This document shows, piece after piece, positions 43,432-50,923 of a stretch of 64,000 nucleotides of DNA (position 1 is its first letter; the number at the start of each line of letters is the position of its first letter). Under the pieces are notes generated by a model. That model did not search any database. It was not told where the DNA came from and worked only from the letters and a program-made list of their open reading frames with translations. The DNA lies in assembly GCF_021729085.1 (NCBI RefSeq), contig NZ_JAJSAR010000001.1, positions 1,240,001 to 1,304,000 on the forward strand. The letters run 5' to 3'. The stretch is from Pseudohongiella sp. O18 (GTDB lineage Bacteria; Pseudomonadota; Gammaproteobacteria; Pseudomonadales; Pseudohongiellaceae). A program made the translations under genes and the position numbers.

Positions 43432-43551
43432 AATACTGATTCGCTTAATGATGAAGAATTAACTTGGACGAAAGACCTACTACTGCGATCGCACCGTGAA
43501 TTGATACGCGATCCTTGTCGTTTCGGTTCATGGCGCAGTATTGTTATTTTC

Positions 43552-43569
43552 CTGTCACATGCTTGTGCT
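43552..43569 (+). promoter_or_regulatory. Pho-box-like site before the PhoX-like gene
   Basis: CTGTCAC (43552-43558), 4 bases, then TTGTGCT (43563-43569): the first half matches a PhoB half-site well, the second only partly. It lies 31 bases before the ATG of a phosphatase family gene, which is why I list it. Confidence 0.35.
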
Positions 43570-43599
43570 GAAATTGCCGGCCTGATCAAGTGATAAATA

Positions 43600-45126
43600 A
43601 TGAATCTGGTGAATCACACAATGACCAACTCAAAATTCAATTCCAAGCGTGAGCGACCCAATACTGTTATCGGCTCGCGCCGCAATTTCCTTAGGGGTAG
43701 TGCCATGACAGCAGCCCTTGTGTCCTCTCCTTTAGTTCAGGCATTCCAGTCTTTGTCGACACGTCAGGTCTCTGCAGGCGGCCCCGCATCTCGACGCATG
43801 GACAGCCCTTATGGACCAATACGTCCGGTCAAGGATGAAGTGACGGGCCTGGAGCTGCTGCAGTTGCCAGAAGGTTTCTCCTACGCCAGTCTGTCCTGGG
43901 CGGGCGACGCCATGGCGGATGGCAACCCTGTACCGGCACGGCACGATGGCATGGGTGTAATTGCAGTTGATGATGACACCATCATTCTAGTGCGCAATCA
44001 CGAGGTGGGCTCTGGTCGTCCGATATCAGCTGCCACCGTATATGATGAAGGTATGGTGTCGGAGAGCGCCCGCGCGGGTGGCGGCAATACCACGATTCAT
44101 TTCTCGCGCAGCAACCGCCGGGAGATTCAGACGCTGCCAAGCCTGGGTGGCACCATGGTCAACTGTGCTGGCGGCGTCACGCCGTGGGGCACGTGGCTGA
44201 GCTGTGAAGAAACCATCCACGATGCCAGCGCGACTGGCGGCCGTCGTCATGGTTATGTGTTTGAGGTGCCGGCAGATCCGGCAGAAACGTCGGGCGTGCC
44301 TATCGTCGGCATGGGGCGTTTTGAGCATGAGGCGGTGGCTATTGATCCGGTAAGCAGCTACGCCTACCTGACCGAAGACAATCGCAATCAGTCCCCGATC
44401 TACCGCTATGTGCCAGACAATACCAGTCAACAGGCCGGGTCTCTGGAGCAGGGCGGGCGCCTGCAGGCTGCCCGCATCAAATCCATGCACGGCGCCGAAT
44501 TGCTGGCCCCGGCCATGGGTGATGAATACGAACTGGAGTGGGTCGACATTGCAGACCCGGATATGGATCCTCAAGGAGACACCAGTGGACCCTGCGTGCA
44601 GGCTCGCGCTGCGGGTGCATTCACGATAAGCCGTGGTGAGGGTATCTGCTACCACGAAGGCCTGATGTACATCGTGGACACCAGTGCAGGCGTCAATGAA
44701 GAGGGGCGTGCTGGTTATGGTGAAGGCGCGGTATGGATGCTGGATCCTCACGAAAATCGACTGCGCTGTATCTTCGCCTCGACCGATGCCAATATGGCCA
44801 ATAACCCGGATAACGTCTCCATCAGCCCCCGTGGTGGCATTGTCATGTGTGAAGACGGTGGTGGTGTCGAGGACGAGTTCGGGCTCGGCGAGCGGGTGAT
44901 GGGCCTGACACCCACGGGTGAGTCCTACATTCTGCTTAAAAACAACGTGATGTTGTCTGATACTGATATCTCGGTCAGCGGCAAAATTGCCGAGCCAGGT
45001 GACTACCGCCAGACCGAAATTGCCGGTGCCTGCTTTGATCCGTCCGGCGAGTTTCTATTCATCAATGTGCAGAACCCCGGCATCACGTTTGCCATCTGGG
45101 GTCCATGGGAACGCGGCCCGATCTGA
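43600..45126 (+). CDS. PhoX/DUF839-like Tat-exported phosphatase
   Basis: 508 residues. A twin-arginine signal is present (SRRNFLRG, about 26-33, then a weak hydrophobic segment ending LVQAF), so it is exported folded. The body matches the PhoX/DUF839 beta-propeller family: YGPIRPVKDEVTGLELLQLPEGF in meaning, LVRNHEVGSG, GGTMVNCAGGVTPWGTWLSCEE, GRFEHEAVAIDP and YLTEDNR. PhoX enzymes are calcium- and iron-dependent alkaline phosphatases; some DUF839 members have unknown activity. The start could also be the ATG at 43621. A Pho-box-like half-site lies upstream. Confidence 0.88.
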   Translation: MNLVNHTMTNSKFNSKRERPNTVIGSRRNFLRGSAMTAALVSSPLVQAFQSLSTRQVSAGGPASRRMDSPYGPIRPVKDEVTGLELLQLPEGFSYASLSWAGDAMADGNPVPARHDGMGVIAVDDDTIILVRNHEVGSGRPISAATVYDEGMVSESARAGGGNTTIHFSRSNRREIQTLPSLGGTMVNCAGGVTPWGTWLSCEETIHDASATGGRRHGYVFEVPADPAETSGVPIVGMGRFEHEAVAIDPVSSYAYLTEDNRNQSPIYRYVPDNTSQQAGSLEQGGRLQAARIKSMHGAELLAPAMGDEYELEWVDIADPDMDPQGDTSGPCVQARAAGAFTISRGEGICYHEGLMYIVDTSAGVNEEGRAGYGEGAVWMLDPHENRLRCIFASTDANMANNPDNVSISPRGGIVMCEDGGGVEDEFGLGERVMGLTPTGESYILLKNNVMLSDTDISVSGKIAEPGDYRQTEIAGACFDPSGEFLFINVQNPGITFAIWGPWERGPI

Positions 45127-45166
45127 CGCTTAGGCAGCGCTGGCCGGTAGCGCTGGCACCAACCAT

Positions 45167-46162
45167 TCACTCCTGGTCGGCGTCAGCCTGCTCCTGGCGG
45201 CGGGTGCCAGCCAGTATGCCGGGCAATGCGTAGTTGCCCTCATGACACGCGTACTCGTAAATGCGTTCACCTTCAGGCCTGGCGTAAAGCACCATCTCTG
45301 CCGTCCAGGGCGCCGTGTAGGCCACCGGGTCGTTCATGGTAAAGCTGTACACGATCTCCGTTTCAGAGACCATGCGCAGTCGCTCGGTCACTTCAAGTCC
45401 CGGCCCTGAACCGTAGTGCGATTGCTGCGGATGCAGGTGGCGCGTGCTGATGACCAGGGTATCGTTGTCCCAGTAGCCCGTGGAATCGCCCATCCATTTG
45501 TAGATCTCGGGCGGCTGGTGTTCACTGTTCAGGCGGATGATGCGTGCGTCGTGCATCATCTCCGCCATAATCACCAGATAATCCTCTGTCTGTATGATCT
45601 GATAGTTGTTGTTATATATGATGGGCATCATGGGCGGACCAGCACTGGAATTGGATGTTCGGAAGTCGTAGAACAACAGACAGCGCTCACCGATTGTCGC
45701 CATCTCCGGACCCAGAAACGCCTCGTCCCCATGTTCGTCGCGCCAGCGCTCCATCATGTTCTGTTCCGGCGCACCCTCCCTGAAAGGTATCTGACCATCT
45801 GGCGGGTCGATGATCATTGAGGTGCGATATTCACCATCGATATGCAGCACCTGACTGCCACGATCCAGCCAGAACAGGTTATATGCCGCTGCAGTATTGC
45901 CGTCACTGGGTGGTGGTCGGTCGGGGTCACTGGGAGCATTGCCCCGTTCCTCAGCGGCCAGTGCGCGCTGCTGTAGTTCAATCGCCTCTTCTTCAGACAT
46001 CGCCTGCCGGTCACCAAACCGTTCTGGTCGCTCCAGAGGCGTCTGTGTTGCATTGGTCCAGATACCCTGAAGGTCCGGTTTGCCGTCAGGCGTTCTGGGC
46101 AGCTCGGCGGCTACCGCGCCGAGAGTAAAGCTGGCCAGAATCGGGATCATGAAAAGTTTCAT
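45167..46162 (-). CDS. Secreted protein of unknown function
   Basis: 331 residues from the ATG at 46162, fixed by AGGAGCGAGCC; the frame runs on to 46240 without support. A signal peptide ends AVAAE, followed by LPRTPDGKPDLQGIWTNAT, a start I recall from a large group of secreted proteins without assigned function in marine proteobacteria and acidobacteria. Later blocks include GERCLLFYDFRTS, IIQTEDYLVIMAEMMHDARIIRL and WMGDSTGYWDNDTLVI in meaning. No catalytic motif is obvious. It is convergent with the PhoX-like gene. Confidence 0.75.
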   Translation of the reverse strand: MKLFMIPILASFTLGAVAAELPRTPDGKPDLQGIWTNATQTPLERPERFGDRQAMSEEEAIELQQRALAAEERGNAPSDPDRPPPSDGNTAAAYNLFWLDRGSQVLHIDGEYRTSMIIDPPDGQIPFREGAPEQNMMERWRDEHGDEAFLGPEMATIGERCLLFYDFRTSNSSAGPPMMPIIYNNNYQIIQTEDYLVIMAEMMHDARIIRLNSEHQPPEIYKWMGDSTGYWDNDTLVISTRHLHPQQSHYGSGPGLEVTERLRMVSETEIVYSFTMNDPVAYTAPWTAEMVLYARPEGERIYEYACHEGNYALPGILAGTRRQEQADADQE

Positions 46163-46271
46163 GGCTCGCTCCTGCATTGTCGTTATTGTGCTTTTTAGTT
46201 GCTTATTGTCGTTGCTGCTGCCGCCGACAGAGCGCTGCATCTGCCTAAGCTACCCCCCGGTGTGGTGGCAT

Positions 46272-46324
46272 GCAAATAATTCTCATCTTTTTCACGAGCG
46301 CTATTGACAATCATTCTTATTTGC
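46272..46324. promoter_or_regulatory. Two Fur-box-like sites before bfd
   Basis: 46272-46290 and 46306-46324 match the 19-bp Fur consensus at about 11 and 12 positions by my count. The second overlaps TTGACA (46304-46309), a perfect -35 hexamer, so bound Fur would block the promoter of bfd. The -10 is weak. Confidence 0.55.
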
Positions 46325-46414
46325 ATTTAAGCTTGCATTCACTGGCCGAATCAACACCGCAACACCCGCCAGTAGTAGACCTGCTAACGAGACCTGCAAA
46401 CGAGAAACGCGCCC

Positions 46415-46612
46415 ATGTACGTATGCATTTGCCAACAAATTACTGATACTCAGATCCGCGAGTTCTGCAAAGGTCGCTCAGTTTCAATGAGCGAAGTCCG
46501 TGCCGAACTTGGTCTGGCCAGTGACTGCGGTCGTTGTGGCAAATTCGCTAAACAAATCATGGCAGAAGTCGCTCAACAGGTCGATACATCGTCCATTGCC
46601 TACGCCGCCTGA
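46415..46612 (+). CDS. bfd: Bacterioferritin-associated ferredoxin
   Basis: 65 residues. Four cysteines (Cys4, Cys6, Cys38, Cys41) in MYVCICQQIT and SDCGRCG bind a [2Fe-2S] cluster, as in Bfd, which passes electrons to bacterioferritin to release stored iron. The bacterioferritin gene follows on the same strand. Two Fur-like sites lie upstream, consistent with induction when iron is scarce. Confidence 0.95.
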   Translation: MYVCICQQITDTQIREFCKGRSVSMSEVRAELGLASDCGRCGKFAKQIMAEVAQQVDTSSIAYAA

Positions 46613-46631
46613 CGCCATCGCGGCTGTAGGT

Positions 46632-46650
46632 GCCAATCGCAATCATTCTC
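46632..46650. promoter_or_regulatory. Fur-box-like site between bfd and bfr
   Basis: GCCAATCGCAATCATTCTC matches the Fur consensus at about 12 of 19 positions. An AT-rich stretch follows at 46660-46680. It may give bfr its own iron control. Confidence 0.4.
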
Positions 46651-46761
46651 TTTCTCTTTTTCCATTATTATCAATAACTTGAATGAAGTTCTGGCTTGAC
46701 TTTTGCCAGCATTCAACGCACGCTTGCGCCTAAGAATTAATGCAGTCCGAAGGAGCAGGCT

Positions 46762-47226
46762 ATGAAATCCGATAAAACCATGATCAAACACCTGAACAAG
46801 GCGTTGGGGAATGAGCTGGTTGCCATCAACCAGTATTTCCTGCACTCGCGTATGTTCAAGGACCGCGGCTTGACCAAACTGGCGGACAAGGAATACGAAG
46901 AGTCAATTGACGAGATGAAGCATGCCGATCAGCTGATCGAGCGTATCCTCTACCTGGAAGGGCTTCCCAACCTGCAAAGCCTGGGCAAGCTGCTGATCGG
47001 CGAACATACCCGTGAAATGCTGGAGTGTGACCTCAAGCTGGAAAACCAGGCCATTCCGGATCTGCGCGATGGTATCGAGTACGCCGAATCCATCCGTGAC
47101 TACGGCAGCCGTGAACTGCTGGTGTCCATTCTGGAAAGCGAAGAAGAACACGTTGACTGGCTGGAGACCCAGCTGCAACTGATCGACAATGTTGGTATCG
47201 AGAATTACCAGCAGTCCATGATGTAA
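46762..47226 (+). CDS. bfr: Bacterioferritin
   Basis: 154 residues with a strong AAGGAGCAGGCT ribosome site. All ferroxidase ligands are present at the expected numbers: Glu18, Tyr25, Glu51, His54, Glu94, Glu127 and His130. Met52, the haem-binding residue shared between two subunits, is present too. It forms a 24-subunit haem-containing shell that stores ferric iron. It follows bfd, which mobilises the iron. It ends 3 bases before the convergent hydrolase gene, with no room for a terminator. Confidence 0.97.
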   Translation: MKSDKTMIKHLNKALGNELVAINQYFLHSRMFKDRGLTKLADKEYEESIDEMKHADQLIERILYLEGLPNLQSLGKLLIGEHTREMLECDLKLENQAIPDLRDGIEYAESIRDYGSRELLVSILESEEEHVDWLETQLQLIDNVGIENYQQSMM

Positions 47227-47229
47227 GCC

Positions 47230-48309
47230 TCACAGACCTTCCAAAAACTCCAGCAGGGCTGCGTTGGTTTGTTCTGGCAGCTCCTGCTGAATCCAGTGAC
47301 CGGCCTCCGGCAGCACTATGACGCCGCGCAAGTCGTCCACCACCCGGCGCATGGCGCCTTGCAGACGACCCTGGCTGGCGCCGGCGATCACCACATCATT
47401 CTCGCCGGCAATAAACAGGGTTGGCACTGTGACACGGGCGTTGGCCAGTTGCGGTGTGATTTCCCAGTTGCGGTGAAAGTTGCGGTAGTAGTTAACGCCG
47501 CCACGAAAGCCAGCCGCGGTAAATTGCTTAACAAAGTAGTCGAGATCTTCTTCGGTCAACCAGTCAGGCAGTCCGACGGGTGCGCCGAGTCGCGGAATCC
47601 AGCCACCTGCCGAGCGATGGCGGTCTGTGACCTGGGGCGGATGGCGGGGTGAGTCCGGCGAAAGATACAGTCGGCTCAGGATGCCGCGCGGATCAGCGTC
47701 ATATTCAGCCTCGGCCACGCCGGGCTCCTGGTGATAGAGGATGTAGTAAAAGTTATCGCCGTAAGCGTTGCGCCAGCTCGCCAGTGGCGATTCCGCAGCA
47801 CGTCCGCTGTAGGGGACGCTCATGGCGACCAGCGCCGAAAAGCGCTCTGGGTGCAACAGGACTGTGTTCCAGGCCACGATGGAACCCCAGTCGTGGCCGA
47901 TCAGGATCGCCTGATCCTCGCCATAGACATCGACGATGCCAACAATATCTGCGGCTATGGTGACAATGTCGTAATCCTCAACATCGGGTGGCGCGTCAGT
48001 GCCGCCGTATCCGCGCATGTCTGGCGCAACGACCCGATAACCAGCCTCAGCAACCGCCTTGATCTGGTGGCGCCAGGAATACCAGGACTCTGGCCAACCA
48101 TGCGCCATGATGACCAGCGGGCCGGAGTCACCCATGGTGGCCAGCCGCATGCGAATGCCGTTTGTCTCGATGTACCTAAAGCTGATGCCGTCTATTGGCG
48201 ATTGTTCATCCATCAAAGGGTTCTCCTGTGCCCGTGTATGGGTGCTGCCCAGCCCAAGTGATAACAACACCGCGCTAATGATAAGCCACGTTCTGAATTT
48301 CCTGTTCAT
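47230..48309 (-). CDS. Exported epoxide-hydrolase-like alpha/beta hydrolase
   Basis: 359 residues from the ATG at 48309, chosen because AGGAGG lies 10 bases upstream; the frame runs on to 48459. A signal peptide (ending THTRAQ) suggests a periplasmic enzyme. HGWPESWYSWRHQ (oxyanion HGWP motif), the nucleophile Asp in LIGHDWGSIVAWN and the base His in LPEAGHWIQQELPEQ are the epoxide hydrolase/haloalkane dehalogenase pattern. An Asp nucleophile excludes ordinary esterases. A cap domain fills the middle. The substrate is unknown. Confidence 0.9.
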   Translation of the reverse strand: MNRKFRTWLIISAVLLSLGLGSTHTRAQENPLMDEQSPIDGISFRYIETNGIRMRLATMGDSGPLVIMAHGWPESWYSWRHQIKAVAEAGYRVVAPDMRGYGGTDAPPDVEDYDIVTIAADIVGIVDVYGEDQAILIGHDWGSIVAWNTVLLHPERFSALVAMSVPYSGRAAESPLASWRNAYGDNFYYILYHQEPGVAEAEYDADPRGILSRLYLSPDSPRHPPQVTDRHRSAGGWIPRLGAPVGLPDWLTEEDLDYFVKQFTAAGFRGGVNYYRNFHRNWEITPQLANARVTVPTLFIAGENDVVIAGASQGRLQGAMRRVVDDLRGVIVLPEAGHWIQQELPEQTNAALLEFLEGL

Positions 48310-48379
48310 CGCCAGCCAGCCTCCTGTTTTTGCTATGATGCTGAAGTTTCTCATAATCAGGATCGTGGTACATAGGTAG

Positions 48380-48700
48380 ATGTTCACATTAATGGATATG
48401 GTCTGGCTGGCTTTGCTGGCGCTACTGGTCAACCACTGGTGGCGCTCGCGAGACGCCAAGGCTTTTGCCCTGCAATATGCTGCACAGCGCTGTGCCGAGC
48501 TCGACCTGCAACTGCTCGATCAAAGCATGGTGCTGCGCAAAAGCAGGCTACGCCGGGGGCATGACGGTCTGCTGGCCTGGTTTCGCCGCTATGACTTTGA
48601 GTTCTCGTCCACCGGAACCGAACGTTATTCGGGCTCCGTCGAGCTGCTGGGTAATCGTCTGCAGGCCATTGAGCTGGCACCGCATGTGACGGTTTACTGA
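48380..48700 (+). CDS. DUF3301 family protein
   Basis: 106 residues. One N-terminal membrane helix (about 3-20) and WWRSRDAKAFALQYAAQRCAELDLQLLDQSM in meaning, then LRRGHDGLLAWFRRYDFEFSSTG, match the DUF3301 family of gammaproteobacteria. Function unknown; the hydrophilic part faces the cytoplasm by the basic residues after the helix. It is convergent with the alkylsulfatase gene. Confidence 0.85.
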   Translation: MFTLMDMVWLALLALLVNHWWRSRDAKAFALQYAAQRCAELDLQLLDQSMVLRKSRLRRGHDGLLAWFRRYDFEFSSTGTERYSGSVELLGNRLQAIELAPHVTVY

Positions 48701-48731
48701 TCCCTGGGCCCGTCGTTAGCCGTCCAATATT

Positions 48732-50729
48732 TTACTGAATGGCTGCCGTGCCAGGCATGATTTCAAACACCGGGTCAAACTCGACCAGCACTGATGCCAG
48801 TTGCTGCAGCACACCGATATCACCTTCAACCTCGCCTGCGCCCGACGTGAGCTGAGCCGCGAGTGTGGTCTGCCCCATGATGACCTGGTCCAGAAGGCTG
48901 CGGTCAAGTCTGATTGTTGCATTGGCCGCATCAGATTGATAACCGGTGATGGCAGTGAGGGTTCCGCTGCGCATTTCTATGACGAATGTCTCGTCGGTGT
49001 CAGGTGTCACAAAATTGATGATAAAGGCCATGCCGTCGGCACGCTGGCTGTCGACACGGGTTGCCATGGCGTCCCACCACTGCAGTGTAGTCATGGCACG
49101 TGCCAGATCAGGGCTGGTACCACGCGCCGGGCCCGCTGGCGCGACGCCATAACGCAACTCCTGCGCTGCCACCAGAAATACATTGCGAACACTGGCGCTT
49201 TCATACTGATAACCCAGTTGTTCGAAAATGCCCGCCAGCAGGCTTTTGCCTTCCTGGTTGTCCGGCTCCGCGTAGACCAGCTTGTTGACGATTTCCATGG
49301 CCAGGTGATACTGCCCTTCATCAAACAGTGCCTGACCGCGCTCCAGCACGGCCGCCGCGCCCCCCATCATTTCGATATAAAGCGGGGCCGAGTCGGCCGG
49401 AGACAATGGCACCAGAGTTGCCGGGTTGCCATCCCAATAGCCCAGGTAACGATTGATGACCGCGCGTGAGTTGTGAAATTCGGAGCCATGGTATTGCCGC
49501 ACTGCCCAGCTTTGTTGCAGCGAGTCCGGCACCTGATACTCATTGTGCATTTCATTGATGGTGACGCCACGGTTGGCCAGATTGAGCACCTGATTGTTCA
49601 GGTTCGCGTAGGCATCGCGCTGGTCGCGCATCACTTCCTGGATGCGCTCATTGCCCCAGCGCGGCCAGTTGTGCGAAGACACCATGACTTCCGCCTGCTG
49701 TCCAAAGCGGTACAGGGCTTCATTGATCTGACGTGACCATGCCAGTGCGTCGCGCACCAGAGCGCCGCGCAATGTGTAGATGTTGTGAATGGTGGCGGTG
49801 ATATTCTCGGCGGCCCAGAAAACCCGGCTGTCCGGAAACCAGGCATTCATCTCTGCAGGCGCTTCAGTGCCAGGTGTATTCTGAAATACAACACGCACGC
49901 CATCGATCGTGTGTTCCTCAAAGTCGTCGCGAATCACAACAGTGGGGGCGATCAGACCACTGCTGCCCCGCGCCAGTGCCTTACCGATGGCTGAATCGAC
50001 CTGCCCAAAAGGGCTGGCCGCCAGGGGATTTCCGTATTGATAGGAGGCGCGGCGACTCATGGCATTGCCAGCGTAGACATTTTCGGCAATGGCTTCATCC
50101 ATGAACCCCACTGGTGCAAAGATATCGACCTGCCCGGACTGCACGTCTGCCTCGTCAACAACACCACGCACACCGCCAAAGTGATCAATGTGAGAGTGTG
50201 AGTAGACAACTGCCGTCACCGGCCGTTCACCCAATTGCTCATTGGCAAATGCCAGCGCCGCCGCTGCGGTTTCCCGCGTTAGCAGAACATCGAACAGTAT
50301 CCATCCGCGCTCACCGCGCACCAGCGTCATATTGGCCAGGTCGTAGCCACGGATCTGGTAGATAAAATCCGGCACCACCTCGTAAAGGCCGTAATTCATG
50401 TTCAGCGTGGCCTGACGCTGCAGAGAGGGGTGAATACTGTCGTAATCCTGCCCATTGAGCAGGAAATCATATCGCCCCATATCCCAGACAACATTGCCGG
50501 CCGCACCGAGAATCTGCCGATAGCCGGGTGCGGCGATAAATCCCCGTTGCGACTCCTCGAAGTCGCGTTGGTCCGCAAAGGGCAGGGTATCCCTCAGCAT
50601 CTGTTGTTGGCGGGCAGTGGCTTCGGTCGCGGGTCGATATATGGAGGACTGTGCCAGCGCTGTCTGCGCATTGCTGCCGATCATCATCACAGCGAGCAGA
50701 GGATAAAGAAGTGGCTTGTAGCGGCTCAT
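48732..50729 (-). CDS. Alkylsulfatase-type metallo-beta-lactamase-fold hydrolase (SdsA1-like)
   Basis: 665 residues. A signal peptide ends QTALAQ. The metallo-beta-lactamase core has the zinc motif SHSHIDHFGGVRG (His178, His180, Asp182, His183). The middle dimerisation region contains MGGAAAVLERGQALFDEGQYHLA, and the C-terminal SCP2-like domain (about 545-660) has LDRSLLDQVIMGQTTLAAQ. This three-part layout is that of secreted alkylsulfatases such as SdsA1, which release sulfate from alkyl sulfate esters. It is divergent from the acylase gene, with an 18-bp inverted repeat between them. Confidence 0.92.
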   Translation of the reverse strand: MSRYKPLLYPLLAVMMIGSNAQTALAQSSIYRPATEATARQQQMLRDTLPFADQRDFEESQRGFIAAPGYRQILGAAGNVVWDMGRYDFLLNGQDYDSIHPSLQRQATLNMNYGLYEVVPDFIYQIRGYDLANMTLVRGERGWILFDVLLTRETAAAALAFANEQLGERPVTAVVYSHSHIDHFGGVRGVVDEADVQSGQVDIFAPVGFMDEAIAENVYAGNAMSRRASYQYGNPLAASPFGQVDSAIGKALARGSSGLIAPTVVIRDDFEEHTIDGVRVVFQNTPGTEAPAEMNAWFPDSRVFWAAENITATIHNIYTLRGALVRDALAWSRQINEALYRFGQQAEVMVSSHNWPRWGNERIQEVMRDQRDAYANLNNQVLNLANRGVTINEMHNEYQVPDSLQQSWAVRQYHGSEFHNSRAVINRYLGYWDGNPATLVPLSPADSAPLYIEMMGGAAAVLERGQALFDEGQYHLAMEIVNKLVYAEPDNQEGKSLLAGIFEQLGYQYESASVRNVFLVAAQELRYGVAPAGPARGTSPDLARAMTTLQWWDAMATRVDSQRADGMAFIINFVTPDTDETFVIEMRSGTLTAITGYQSDAANATIRLDRSLLDQVIMGQTTLAAQLTSGAGEVEGDIGVLQQLASVLVEFDPVFEIMPGTAAIQ

Positions 50730-50765
50730 CGCTGGCGATCTCCTTGCAATTATTGTTGTCGTAAA

Positions 50766-50783
50766 TTATGAATGTGTTCATAA
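50766..50783. promoter_or_regulatory. 18-bp inverted repeat, operator candidate
   Basis: TTATGAA (50766-50772), TGTG, TTCATAA (50777-50783): perfect 7-bp arms. It lies 37 bases upstream of the alkylsulfatase start, inside the divergent promoter region with the acylase gene. Confidence 0.5.
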
Positions 50784-50923
50784 CCGTAGCAAAAGCCTAC
50801 TCGGTTTGACTGACAGGAGCAATAAATGCCCGCTTTGACAAGGGCCTGAGCTGCTTCTATGCTCAAACGTCGAGATCCAGCAAACACATCAGGCGTGAAC
50901 CTATCGATCTATGGAGAACAATC

